Below, piece after piece: positions 9,904-22,675 of a DNA stretch of 64,000 nucleotides. The notes beneath the pieces were generated by a model. That model ran no database searches, had not been told where the DNA came from, and saw nothing but the letters and a program-made list of their open reading frames with translations. Position numbers and translations under genes: made by a program. How positions within the stretch are numbered: position 1 is the first letter of the stretch; each line of letters begins with the position of its first letter. The DNA comes from Tamarix chinensis (Eukaryota; Streptophyta; Magnoliopsida; Caryophyllales; Tamaricaceae), in NCBI GenBank assembly GCA_030549775.1, contig CM060174.1, positions 51,524,707 to 51,588,706 of the forward strand, read 5' to 3'.

Positions 9904-12900
9904 ATGGATCAAAAATGGTTGTCTGCAAATCATTTGTCTAGAGAATATAACGAAGGAGTGGATTTTTTCATCTACTTTTGCAATTGAACATACTCGGGAC
10001 TCTAGTAGAATATTCTGTCCTTGTTTGAATTGTGCTTATATTCGGCGTGTTAATGCTAATGATTTGAGAGATCATTTATTTGTTATGGAATTGATACAAG
10101 TTACACTTATTGGATATATCATGGTGAGATAAAGTCTAAATATGATAATGAGGAAGTTAGGAGGGAAAGTAGTGGATCATCATTTGAGAACTATAAGGAA
10201 AATTTGTTAGAGGAGATTACTCAAAAGGTTGAGGAAAATGTTCGAAATTCTCCAAAAATGTTTGAGAAGTTATTAAATAACTCCGAGAAACATTTGTATG
10301 ATGATTGTAAGATTTTTACTCAATTATCCGCTACTTTAAGGTTGTACAACTTAAACGCATGTAATGGATGGAGTGATAAGAGCTTCACCGAATAATTTAC
10401 ACTTGTAAAGGATATGCTTCCTAATGACATTGTTATACCTAATCGTACCTATGAAGCGAAGAGGACCCTTTCCTCTATGGGCATGAGATATGATAAGATA
10501 CATATACGCCCTAAAGATTATATTTTATTTAGCAATGAGAATGCATATTTGGATAGAAGTCCTAATCCTGAATGCAAAGCACCACAATACAAGAAGAACA
10601 AGGTGCCAACTAAGGTGTTATGGTATTTTCCTATAATACCAAGATTTAGGTGAATATTTAATGATGTTGAAGATGCCAAGAACTTGAGAAAGCATGCTAA
10701 TGAGAAGATAGATGATGGGCTTCATCAATTTAACTCTCCATAATGGATGATGATTGATGGCTTGTTTCCTAAATTCAATAAAAAAGCAAGAAACATGCAC
10801 CTTTCACTTTCTACGGATGGAATGAATCTACACAATCAAGGCACCTATAGTATATGGCTGCTAATTTTGGTTATATACAATCTAACTCCATGGCTCTATA
10901 TGAAATCCAAGTATATGATGTTGTCTTTACTTATTCTGGGGCTAAACTAACTGGGGAATGATATTAATATTTATTTTTCACCTTTTATTGATGATTTAAA
11001 TTTCTTATGGAATATGGGTGTTGAAGAATTTGGTGCGTATAGTGAAGAAAATTTCACTTTGACAACAATGTTATTCTATACTATAAATGATTTTCCAACG
11101 TATAGAAACTTATTAGGTTATAGTGTGAAAGGCCATTATGGATGCCTGATATGTGAGGAGAATACTTCATTTATTCAGCTAGAAAATGGCTAGAAGACTG
11201 TCCTCCTTGGTCATTGTAGATTTTTATCAAGAATCATCATTATCGTAGGCAAAGGAAAGTGTTTAATGGATTTTAGGAAGAAGGGCAGGCACCAATCCAT
11301 TTGATGGGTCAACAAGTGTGGCTAAATATGAAATGCTTGAGTGTCAAGTTTGGGAAGAAGAATAAAGACAAGCTTCTATCAGTTTAGTGGAAGAAGACGT
11401 CTATATTCTTCGACCTTCCTTATTGGGAATCTTTGTACGTGAGACATGCCCTAGATGTGATGCATATAGAGAAAAATATATGTAACAGTTGTTGGTACAT
11501 TAAGTAATGTTCTACAAAAGACTAAATATGGCATCAATTCTCAAATGGATATGGAAGAAATAGGTATTAGATAGGAACTAGCACTGTGAGATAATGAAAG
11601 AAAATATTTACCATCGGCATGTCACACCCTCTCTAGAAAAGAGAAAATTTTATTTTGTGAATTCTTTAACAGTGTTATCGTTCTGGAAGGGTGTTCTTCA
11701 AATATCAAAAGGCTTGTGTCAATGAAAGAGTTGAAAATAATTAATATGAAGTCTCATAATTGTCATATTTTAATGTAGTAATTGTTGCGATAGCAATACT
11801 TAGAATTTTACCGAAGTGTGTTCATATTACTATCATAAGGCTTTTTTGGTTCTTTAATGTCATCTGCTCTAAAGTTGTACATATTTATAGTTTTGATGCC
11901 TTGTAAAGAGGGATTGTGATTACTTTATGCAAGCTTAAAATTTAATTTCTACCTTTATTCTTTGAAATTATAGTACATCTAATTGTTCATTTAGTTTATG
12001 AGATAAAAATTTTAGGACCTGTTCATGGCCACTGGATGTACCCCTTTGAGCTATTTATAAAGATTACAAAAGGCTATGTGAAGAATCAATATCAGCTAGA
12101 AGGATGCATTGTTGAGATTTGCCTTGTATAAGAGGCAAATGAATTTTGCACGAAGTACTTATCAAATGCTAAAGCTCTTGGTATTCTTAAGTCTCCATAT
12201 GTAGTAAAAATTGAAGGATAGGGTATTAAGGTTAAATAGTTTGGGCGTGTAGACCCTAACATGTTCCGTAAAGCACATCTATATGTATTACACAACAGTG
12301 ATGATGTTTAGTTGTATACTGAAGAACATATGCTTTCTATAAAGATTAAAAATTAATCAAAGACTAAGAAATGGATCATCAATGAACATAAACTTTCCTT
12401 TATCAATTGGCTATGAGATTGCATCATTCTACTCATCGAACATTCTCCAATTTTAATTTCCAAAATCTTACATTGGTTGTCTCAATAACCTTGTTATGAA
12501 GGTTTTTTATATACCATTTATGCAATCAACGTTTACACTTTTTATATAAAATAATAAGATGAGAAGAGTCCAATGTAGAATAGTGGGGTGACTTTAGTGG
12601 TTGAGGCAATGCATGTTGATCGTACAAAGGACAAGAACCTAACCTATTCAAATATGAATTATTATGGTGTGATTAAACAGAGATGGGAGTTAAATTATAC
12701 TGTATTTAAAGTCCCTGTATTTGGATATAACCGGGTTGATAATAGCTATGGGGTTAGATATGAAGATGGATTCACATTAGTAAATCTCAATAGGGCAGGG
12801 CATAACCAAGACCCATTCATCTTGGCATCACAAGCCACACAAGTAATCTTTGTCACCGATCCTACTAAAAATAGATGTTCTGTGGTACTATCTATAAAGA

Positions 12901-12944
12901 AAATAAATGCTAATGAATGTGATGATAAAAATGATGCCAATTAG
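9904..12944 (+). pseudogene. CACTA TNP2/TnpD-type transposase, decayed
   Basis: Remnant of the transposase that cuts CACTA ends. From an ATG at 9904 it reads MDQKWLSANHLSREYNEGVD and a CPCLNC motif, the usual N-terminal transposase-associated domain. The catalytic Transposase_21 region follows over about 10600-11190 with LHQFNSP (stop) WMMIDGLFPKF, HLSLSTDGMNLH and GHYGCLICEENT. Next is FFDLPYWESLYVRHALDVMHIEKN (about 11404-11480, cited in part). DUF4218-like words include KSHNCHIL near 11750. A DUF4216-like domain ends the protein at about 12588-12944 (YYGVIKQRWELNY, GFTLVNLNRAG, DPFILASQATQVIFVTDP). Many in-frame stops and shifts interrupt it. Some apparent gaps may be introns. It is not expected to be functional. 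Confidence 0.88.
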
Positions 12945-13289
12945 AATAAATAGTGTGTCTCGGTTGTGCAAGCAACTCAATTATTGAGCAATGATAACAA
13001 TAACACTAATGAAGAGGAAATATATGTTAGGGATGATCATCGTGAAGTAATATATGTATTAGATCTTGAAACCAATCCAAAAAAAAGGGAAAAAAGGAAG
13101 GTAAAGAAGGAAATGAGGATAATAATATTGCAACATTAATGATATATGTGCTTGTTTTTTTAAATACATATTTTGAACTTCCTCATTGAACATTTATTGT
13201 ATCACAAAATAATTTAGTGAGACATTATGGTCAACACATAACATTCTAACACAATTTATTTATTGATTTTTTTTAAAGATAAGGCCAAC

Positions 13290-14430
13290 AAAAAGGTTGA
13301 TATGGCAATAGTGATGAAGAGGGATGAAAGGACCAACTATTTTAAAAATCATCATGGGCATGAAGCAAAGAGAAGAATGAGTTGATTTGGGATGAAATAC
13401 TTACAATCTTTCTATTAGCCTTTACGCAGACATGTTTGTGATTCCTATCTCTTCTCATAATTGGAATCAAGTTCCAAAGTGTCACAAGGAGCATATTTGG
13501 CAAGAATTCACAGTAAATATGTTGTTTTACTTAACCAATTTTTATGTCAAATGTTATTAATCTCAACAGATTAACAACATCTATATGTCTCATTTTGTAT
13601 AGAGTCTTCAATGTCTACGAGATTAGGAAGAAATGGTGTCTTAGACATTATGGTGAGCATATAAGGAATTAGGGTGTACTTGGATAGTAGAAAAATGTAC
13701 AGAAAGAGGGATTACTCTCTATTCCAGAACCCACCCAAAAAATATGATTTCATTGATCAAGAAAGTTGGAACCAATTTATTGCATATCGTCTTTTGGAGG
13801 ATTTTAAGGAATTTTTTAGATAACAATTAAACTTTTTGATTAAGAATATTTCATTGATATTTAAATAACCATGTGCATATATTTTAGCTTATAGCATAGG
13901 AAAAAATTGCCAAAACTAAAGAGATTGTTAACTAAAATAAAAAATCATAATATAGCTCGCAAAGGCTATATAGACCTTGAAGAGGAGTTAGTATGAGATT
14001 TTGATTTATCTATTTACATGTAAAATAATGTTATAATAATAATAATCTCAATGTAAGATTAAATTTTTATTTATAGTTCATAGTCTAGGACTTAGATTCA
14101 TGTACCACATCCATCAATATTGGTATATTATGGAAGAAGGCTACAACAACAAATGATGGATATCATAATGAAGATGCAGATGTTGCTGCTAAATAAATTG
14201 TAAGTTTGTAGATATCCTGAACCCTACTTAGTTGTTTATTATATTATGTTTATTCCTAAAACCTAAATTTAAATATATTGCATACATTACAAGATGAACT
14301 AGACACGTTAGATTCTGCGGAGGGGGTGGACCAATATAACATTGTGTGTCGGGATATAGGAATTGTAGAACACCCTTGGATTAGGTGTTACGAGAATGAG
14401 CATGTGTGGTCAATCTCGTGGTTCTCATAG
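13290..14430 (+). pseudogene. CACTA second gene, Transposase_24-like remnant
   Basis: Short coding islands match the plant En/Spm second-gene product: RDERTNYFKNHHGHEAKRR (about 13323), SHNWNQVPKCHKEHIWQEF (about 13456), then a YEIRKKW island, an island with WNQFIAYRLLEDFKEFF (about 13770-13820), KLKRLLTKIKNHNIARKGYI and DLEEEL (about 13912-13990). The order equals that of Transposase_24 (Ptta/En/Spm) proteins, which bind transposon DNA. Gaps between islands carry stops and look like introns plus decay. Confidence 0.6.
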
Positions 14431-15149
14431 AAATAATGAGCAACTGGTCATATTCACCCAGAAATTAAACATAGTATTTGAACGGATGGCAACAATGGAG
14501 TTAACAATGAACAGTTTCACATGCCCAATGTAAGTAGTGTTAGAGAAAGTTGTGAAGCTTATGCACATCTTTCTTCTCTTCCCAAGGTAAGAATTACAAA
14601 CTATGAATTGTTATTAAATGCATTTAGTGTCATAAATAATTGAGAATGTATAATATTTTATTTTAAGTTTACATAAATGCGACTTGTTAGCGAATGACCT
14701 TTCAACTCTTTGGTGAAAGTCAGGGTATGCATCAGTCATAGTACCCAAATACAAATAGTCCATGGGTATAACTTGGCCCTAAATATAAAGACAATGAGTA
14801 TCGACACTCCAATGATTGGCCTTGCCTTGTTATAAAGAAGGCAATGAGGCAACCATAGTGCTAGAAGCTCATGGAAGCTTCGTGCATTAGCTTACGAATT
14901 AGATATGTCTCACTACTAAAGAGGCAATGATATTTGACGTCAATATTAGACCTTATTCATTACTTACATTATTTATACCTTTTCCATATATATATGCTCA
15001 ATACATATTTTGTTTATTATTATGAATTAAGGAATAAAAAAAGAAGAATGCTCCTAGGAGTAAAACGAAGAGAGGTAATAGTAGAACGAGAAACACAAAA
15101 GAGGGCGCTGCAAAAGGAAAGAGAGCTAAATAAAAAAAAATAATTGTCC

Positions 15150-16130
15150 CACAAAAGATTCCACCTTAAGAGAAGATCCAACCTCCACCAGCACTGGCTT
15201 TATTATATTTCTATGCCCAAAACTACCTCAATGACAATTATAGTTTCATTGATTGTCATCCTAAGTATGTTGGGAAGGACAACACTACTTATATGGTATC
15301 ACTAGTTGACGTGAGTAACATTTATAATCAGGAATGGATGTCAACTACAAGTATTGTAATCTATGTCATGTAAGTATTATTTTATATTTCAAATTTTAGT
15401 ACTTCTTGTTGCATTGGAATTTTTATGACTTTTTATATAAGTTATTAGTTATTAAAAAATATTCTTTGTTATTATCATCCATAGGTTGGTATTTAGTCGT
15501 GCTGCGATGGAGGGAATGTTATCCTCTATCGTGTTTGTGTGCCCACATAGCTGACAGTACTACAACAAGAGAGGGTAGGCACATAAACTATTTAACACAT
15601 CATATTTTGATTGAGGGATACAACAAGTTGTATCTCATTCCTCACCTAGTAAATCAACATTGGGTTTTAAATGCCATCTGACCTGATCTTAATAAAGTCT
15701 ATGTGTGTTATTCCCATTGATTCTACAGCGTGCCTTTTAACATCTCTCATTGTGGTGGAAAAGAATTTATTGACATGCTAGTATACTTTTTACTTCTTAC
15801 TTCACTAGCTTATATATATATATATATTCTACTTTAATTATTTTAGGTATATATAGTTATAATATTGTGTATCTAACTCTATTTATTAGGGCACTACAGA
15901 TGGCATATTAGAGGAGAGGTAGGAATGGTATCCTAGACCCAAAGAGTCTTGAATATGAGAATATAATGATAATTAGGAAGACAACTATTTTTTATTTTAT
16001 TTTAATTTAAATTAATATCTAATAATTAAAAAAGTTAACTAAATTTATTTGATAGTATCCACAATAGCAGAACGACTATGATTGTGGATACTATGTATGT
16101 AGAGTAATGGATCTGATAGTTCAAAATAAA
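15150..16130 (+). pseudogene. Ulp1-like (C48) cysteine protease remnant in CACTA
   Basis: The islands YNKLYLIPHLVNQHWVLNAI (about 15622-15681) and the following KVYVCYSH and FYSVPF correspond to the catalytic His-Trp region and the Asp region of SUMO-protease-like C48 peptidases. QNDYDCGYYVCRVMDLIVQN (about 16068-16126) is the catalytic Cys block (xDCGxYV). The first island comes from the open frame ending at 15681, and stops and introns separate the rest. C48 domains are found in several groups of plant DNA transposons. Their role is not established, and this copy is broken. Confidence 0.7.
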
Positions 16131-16257
16131 CCGGTCAACATAGATCTAAGCCATATATGTTTGTTTTTCCATATTTTTTCATTCACGAATTATGACATAT
16201 GTATTTGGTACTTGACCTAAGTACTAACTAAATAATCAAAACTTGTGAATTTGTATT

Positions 16258-16466
16258 TTTTTCACCGGTGGTTATGCACCAGGCTAGAAATACAATGATG
16301 ATGAAATTAATTAAGTTAGTAATTAATTGGCCAAGCACGTGCACTCATACATTTGGTATTAGAGATATGAATTCTACATGCATGTTCACGTTTGTATTTA
16401 ATATAACTTAATGAATTCTATCATCATTACATTTTGGCCTCATGCATAACCACTAGTGAAAAAAAT
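16258..16466. repeat. Imperfect inverted repeat, MITE-like, inside CACTA
   Basis: TTTTTTTCACCGGTGGTTATGC with AATACAATGATGATG is mirrored by CATCATTACATTTTGG and GCATAACCACTAGTGAAAAAA at 16428-16466. A direct repeat (CATTTGGTATTAGAGAT at 16351, CATTCGGTATTAGGGAT at 16469) overlaps its right side. The TTCACTAGTGG-like ends would suit a short DNA element. No target duplication could be settled. Confidence 0.45.
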
Positions 16467-16799
16467 ACATTCGGTATTAGGGATCTACATTCTACATGCA
16501 TGTTCAAGTTTTTATTTCATCTTTGTCTTTTGGTCATCTAGATTATAATCTAGGACTTTTAACTATGGAGTGTAGAGCTATCATGTTTTAGTACACCTAC
16601 TAATTTTGATTACTAGGTATACCCGGTGTATTAAGACATAACAATTAAAGATTGATTGAAAATATGTAATATCATTTAGGAGGAAGACATGCATGTATAT
16701 ATGAATTAATGTTGTTTTACATTGAAAATTTGGTAAATATTTAAACATACAACTGTGTATGTGGGCTAGAACAAAACAGTAAGAATATAAAAAAATAGA

Positions 16800-17384
16800 C
16801 AAGTTTTAATAATAGTTCTTACTTAAAACCGTTATTATAAGATGTTTTAATAACTGTTTTAAGTAAGAACCGTTATGAAAACCATTTTTAATAATGGTTA
16901 TTCTTAAAAACTATTATTAAAAGTTGGCATATAATCTCAATTAGGGTTTAATAAATGCATAATCAATGACTAAAACCCCACATTAATTGTATTTTAACAA
17001 TGATTTTAGCTCAAAACCGTTATTAAAAGATCCATTTAATGCTTATTTCATATGTATTAGAGTTTAATAAATTCATAATAAATCATTAAAACCCTAATTC
17101 ATTGACATGTTAAGAACAATTTTTAGATAAATCGTTATTAAAACATTATTTTTAACAATAGTTGTGACTTACAAGCCATAATTAAAACCTAGTTTTAATA
17201 GTGGTTTTTGAATAAAAACTATTATTAAACACCAAGATTACACCAATATTCATGGATTTTATATATTTTTTATGACAGTTATGAACCGTTATTTAATCTT
17301 TAATAATAGACGATTCAATAACGGTTTAAAAGTGTTATGAAAATCATAAAATAACCATTATTAAAACCTTTTTCTAAGGTAGTG
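16800..17384. repeat. CACTA 3' subterminal repeat array and terminus
   Basis: About ten palindromic units built from TTTAATAACGGTT and AACCGTTATTAAAA, spaced by short variable loops, run to the TAGTG end. This density over about 580 bp is typical of CACTA subterminal regions. Confidence 0.85.
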
Positions 17385-17879
17385 GTGGATGACGCGATCC
17401 TTCAACTCCATTTTAGAGATAATGTTTGGGTGGAGGCCCATGGTTTTAGGGGTGGTATATGGATTCTTTAGGGCACTTCAGTTGTTTTGGTGGATATTAT
17501 TTGTGCTTCTACTCAACTTTTGCATGCTAAAATCTATCTCTCTTCTAGAATTTCCATTGCTTTCATGAGTTTTTATGCTTCTCCTTTATCAACAATATGT
17601 GATGAAATTTGGGAAGATTTGTTTTCTATTTTGAATAACATTTGGTTACCTTGGCTCCTAGGTGGTGATTTCAATGACATCATTGCTTTGTTAAAGAAAA
17701 AAGGTGGCAATATATGTCAACTCTCTCAATGTTTTCTTTTCAAACAACATCTCTAGTTTTATAGCCACACAGATCTTGGTTTCTTGGAACCCACTTTCAC
17801 TTGGCATGGCATAGTCAGCGGTCATAAGATCAGCTCAATAATTAATAGAGTGGTTTCCTTGGATGATTAGATTTCTCTT
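17385..17879 (+). pseudogene. LINE ORF2, endonuclease (part 2)
   Basis: Directly after the CACTA end the endonuclease frame resumes with DDAILQLHFRDNVWVEAHGF, then GGIWIL, a run with FMSFYASP, and LPWLLGGDFNDIIAL, which holds the GDFN catalytic motif. FTWHG, GHKISSIINRVVSLDD and ISLC follow, as expected for L1 endonuclease. Removing the CACTA element and one GTG gives SGDKVDDAILQLHF without a shift. The domain is cut at 17880 by the LTR of the minus-strand Gypsy element. At least two TAG stops replace expected tryptophans. Confidence 0.85.
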
Positions 17880-20713
17880 TGTAACACCTCCAAAATCATA
17901 GTTGACAATTTTCGTTTGCTTAAGGAGATCACACACAAAAAAGGGGTGCTACCACCCCTGGCTAGCCTTATACTAATCACAAGGCTAAAAGATAATATAG
18001 AATAGTAATAAAAACTGATTAAAACATGAAGGAGTCTAACGCTACATTATAGAAAAGGCTTGCATATGTAAGAGTCAAAGTTAGTACAACAGAGAAACTA
18101 AATACAAAGTAGGATCCTACTAAATGTAATAAAAACATGAATACAATGGACAAAAGTCCAGAGTATACTCTCTCGGGCCCGACCCTAGGACATCAAGACA
18201 TCACTTTGTCCCAACCAGCTCATCGTAAGTAGAAAAGTCCTCTACGGCCTCATCGCCTACCTACATAGACTCAAGAGGGGCCACTACTCATGGGAATGAG
18301 CAACACACATGATAAGGGTGATCAGTACACTACGTATTGAGTAATGTAACAATATAGTCAAGATAGGGCATATTAGTACAAAATTCAGATATCATGCACA
18401 CAATAGGTTTTATTAGATTGTTTACACCTATTGGAGTTTAAGCCATTAGTATCATCTTTACACATCTCTCAAATTATATTCACATGAGTACAGGGATCCC
18501 ATTATTATGACTAGTGGACTAAAAATATCTTCCCTAAGGTAGAATGCATCTAGAAACTATTATAACTTGTAGATCAATAACCATATATGACCCTAGGGAA
18601 AAATGCACTTGGCCATTATTATGACTGGTGGACCGGTAAATATCCTATATCTGGTCCCGACCCATGTGGTATTCTACTGTAAGTGATTAGTATCTTTACA
18701 TAGGTCATTGTCATATAAGGGTTTAACTTCTTGAGCTCAAGACCCCTAATATTATAACCGGTGAACCGGAAAATACTACCCAAAGAAAGAACACACATGG
18801 ACACTATTATAACCGGTGGATGGGTAGACATATACTGAAATACCCCAAAAATCCTAATTTAGGAATTATGGCAAAATGATGATTTATAAGAGAAAATTAA
18901 GAAAATAAATTACCTTATTAAATAAAGAGGAAATTAATTGAGGAAAGTAAGGAGAAAATAATAAATAAGTTATTTAGAAAATTTTGGACATTTTACTAAT
19001 TAAAATGGGAGTTAAGGACAATTTACCCAAAATAGTCTAATTAATTGAATTATTATACTTAAAATAATTATTATTAAAATTAAATATCTAAAATAAAAAT
19101 ATAAATAAATAAAGACCAATACCCCAACCCAATCATTTTATCATTTTTCCCTTTTTCTCTTTTCTTTTTCTTTTCTTCTTTCTTTCTCCTTTACTCGTTT
19201 TCTTTTTCCCCATTTTTCTCCCCCGACTAGGCCAGCCCATCGGCCCAAATCCCTTCCCCCCGTCTCGCGTGCCAAGCCTGCCCAACCACTTCCCCCTCCT
19301 CTTTCCCTTCCCGCGGCCCAACGCCGTTCGACTCCTCCCTGTGAATCCAAACGCAGCATTTCGGCCATCCTTCCGCTGAGATGCTGTGTTCTGATTACTG
19401 AAGATAGCCGTTGCCAAACGGGCAACTCGACGCAGCGCTCTGTCCCTCATACTGTTAAAACGCCGCGTTTTGGTTTAAACCTTATAAACGTCGCCGAACC
19501 GGCCGGTTTCCCCCTTCTTTTTCTCTTTCCCCTGGACCACCAGTCCACCCTGCCTGTCTTCTTCTTCCCCGACCTGCATCGAGACCTGCAAGTCGACGCC
19601 TGCAGCACGATCTTTGCTGGCAGCCACCAGCGCCGACCGTCCTCCCCTGCCTCCCTGTCGTTTTCTTTCCCTTTTTCGACCCCAACAAGCTCCATAGCTA
19701 CCCTCCCCACGTGCCATCTCCCTTCCCTTTTTCTCCCCTCCTCCCGACCCAACCTGCCATGGCAGGAGCTACACCGCTTGCCACCGGCTGGCCACCTGCA
19801 CACCTGCCCCACACGCCTCCTTCTTCCCTTGTTCTTTTTCCCTCCCAATTGCCTATAAATACCCCCCATCGACAGCCATAACCAGTGCTGCGATTTTTAC
19901 CCCGAAACTCTGCCTCTCTGTTACTTGAAAAATAGACGAGGTTTCCGTCGTCGCCGGTGATCGCCGCCGCCACCGCTGGCCACCAAAAACACCCCTGCAC
20001 CTTCCTCGACAAAACCAAACCACCGCCGCCCTCTGCCTTGCCCTGCACGTGCCGCCCTGGCAGCGCGAAATAGCCACCCCGAGCACCCTCCTTCCAGCCA
20101 TCGCCGCCCCTTACGCCGCCCGAAGCCGCCATCTCCGTCGCGATCCACCCTCATTCCACCTTCCAAAGTAACCAATAGGTCCTCCCCTACCTGCCCATAC
20201 CCTCCTTATCCCCTGCTTCCTCCTCCACCAACCTCCACCATCTTCGACCACCTACTTCCTCCTTCGGCCGCCGGGTCCACCACCGCGCGCCGCCGCCCTT
20301 CTCACGCCACCACCCTCATTCCACTCCCCTCTCCCTGCCGTCTCCTCCCCCACACTTAACTTTCCTTTTTCCTCCTCCCATCTCACCACCTCCTCCATCT
20401 TTTCTCTCTTCTCTTCCCCCATCACCGCTGCCGCCGCCGCCGGACCACCACCGTCCTCAGGTGGTCTTCCACTCACCTGAACCCCAAAACCTTCCCTTAT
20501 GCCACCTATAGTAATTTTAACTAATATTAGTATTATTATACTTATTATTATCATCAACATCATCATCATCATTATTATTATTATTATTATTATTGTTAAT
20601 TAATACCATTTTTATTATTATCCTTAATGTTATCATGCTATCACCCCTTCCAACCCTAACCCCTATTATACTTGACTTAGAGTTAATGTCATTACCTTTA
20701 TTATTAACATTTC

Positions 20714-20747
<34 letters not shown>

Positions 20748-21259
20748 GTTATTGTTAATATTATTATTACTATTATTGTTATTCCTATTATTTTTATCAT
20801 TATTAATTTCTCTATCATAAATGTGTTATTTTCTTACAAGGCCATCATCCCTCCAAAACCCTAGCTTTCATCATACTTAACCATTAGTGTTGGTATTATT
20901 ATTATTATTACTATCCTTATGGTTATTACCACTATTAGTGTTATTACCACTTAATCCAACCTTATGTGGGTATTGTACTTATATTAATATTGTTTTACTA
21001 TACCTAACACCTTTGCCATTATTGTCATTACTATTTTTACTACTACCATTATTCTATTTCTATTAGGGTGACAAAATATGGGAGCCCTTATACTATTTAT
21101 TCAAAATATGACTTTTATCGTTACTACCTCTAGGAGTGTTTTAACTTGTTGATACTACAACCATTGTATTAGTATTTTAACACTAACACCGTTATTAGAC
21201 TTAATCTTAAAAACGCTAGGGTTTTATTACTCGAAACATAAGCGTCACTATTAGTAGTC

Positions 21260-21314
<55 letters not shown>

Positions 21315-21566
21315 CACTATTTTACTATGACTAGTGAACACTAGTATTATAAGAATGGAACTAACGGGTCTAATAATATAAGTGTAACAATAAGCATCAA
21401 AAATAAATATATTTTGACTACTAATATTTAGTATACTAATTCTAAGGTAAAAACCCTAGTTTTTGTATAATACCCTTTTAGTAATAAAAACCCTAACCTT
21501 AAACTAAAATAAGGGTTGATGGCACTTTTGAGGGAAACTAATACTTAGCATTTTCCCCTTTTATAG

Positions 21567-21628
21567 GTAATCCTAACCAAAGCCCTAAGGAGTTAGAGGA
21601 GCGTGCTCCAAGCCTGACGTCGCATTAG
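21567..21628 (+). other. 62-nt exon-like module in LTR A2
   Basis: Bounded by CCCCTTTTATAG and GTAAGGACG, with the palindrome GGAGCGTGCTCC, which keeps its dyad apart from one position. Length and boundaries are the same as in A1. Confidence 0.45.
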
Positions 21629-21899
21629 GTAAGGACGAAGCTAATGGCCTTGTGCTATGTGTGACATGGATGTGTTGAATGTTGTGTATGCCATGCTATG
21701 CCATGTATTATATGATTTGTGGATAACTTGTCTTATGTGTAGCGCAGCTTGGAGATTGAGGTATGTTGTATGTGCTTCCATGACATGAGCATGCCATTTA
21801 TATGTATGATGTTTATGATGTATTATGGCATGGCCCTCTAGGACATGCATATTAGGATAAATGGTAATATGAGTTGGGAACCATCATGGAAGTCTTGAA

Positions 21900-22675
21900 T
21901 TTTGTATGATGGTATTAATGTTCTATGGCGGTACTAATGGTTCGCATGGTGGTATTAGGGTTTGTATGGTGGTATTAGTGATTTTATGGAGGTATTAATG
22001 TTGTATGGTGGTATTAGGGTTTGTATGGTGGTATTATGGTTGGTATGGTGGTATTAGGGTTTGCATGGTGGTATTAGGGTTCGTATGGTGGTATTAATGA
22101 TTGCATAGTGGTATTAATGGCTTATGGTGGTATTAGGGTTTGCATGGTGGTATTAGGGTTTGTATGGTGGTATTAATGATTGCATAGTGGTATTAATGGC
22201 TTATGGTGGTATTAGGGTTTGCATGGTGGTGTTATGGATTGTATGGTGGTATTAATGATTGCATAGTGGTATTAATGGCTTATGGTGGTATTAGGGTTTG
22301 CATGGTGGTGTTATGGTTTGTATGGTGGTATTATGGTTGGTATGGTGGTATTAGGGTTTGCATGGTGGTATTAGGGTTCGTATGGTGGTATTAATGATTG
22401 CATAGTGGTATTAATGGCTTATGGTGGTATTAGGGTTTGCATGGTGGTATTAGGGTTTGTATGGTGGTATTAATGATTGCATAGTGGTATTAATGGCTTA
22501 TGGTGGTATTAGGGTTTGCATGGTGGTGTTATGGATTGTATGGTGGTATTAATGATTGCATAGTGGTATTAATGGCTTATGGTGGTATTAGGGTTTGCAT
22601 GGTGGTGTTATGGTTTGTATGGTGGTATTAATGTTGGTATGGTGGTATTAGGGTTTGCATGGTGGAGTTAGGGTT
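21900..22675. repeat. Minisatellite in LTR A2 with a 297-bp block duplication
   Basis: Units of about 20 bp (TATGGTGGTATTAGGGTTTG). The word TATTAATGATTGCATAG recurs at 22092, 22171, 22250, 22389, 22468 and 22547: steps of 79 bp, and the whole block repeated after exactly 297 bp. Confidence 0.9.

Larger units (their letters stand above)
2284..17384 (+). mobile_element. CACTA (En/Spm-type) DNA transposon, 15.1 kb
   Basis: The element starts CACTACTAAAAAAAAAGG and ends TTTTTCTAAGGTAGTG, the inverted CACTA/TAGTG termini that define the superfamily. It is flanked by a perfect 3-bp duplication GTG (2281-2283 and 17385-17387), the size this superfamily makes. Subterminal repeats occur at both ends. 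Inside, in order, are a decayed TNP2/TnpD-like transposase (9904-12944), a Transposase_24-like second gene (about 13300-14430) and an Ulp1-like protease (about 15150-16130), all on the plus strand and all broken. A 5.1-kb solo LTR (4289-9388) lies in its 5' half, so the original element was about 10 kb. It can no longer encode its own transposase. Confidence 0.95.

Noticed and set aside
21950..22675. TTAGGGTTT words suggesting telomeric repeats
   Set aside because: They sit inside 20-bp minisatellite units (TATGGTGGTATTAGGGTTTG), not in TTTAGGG arrays.
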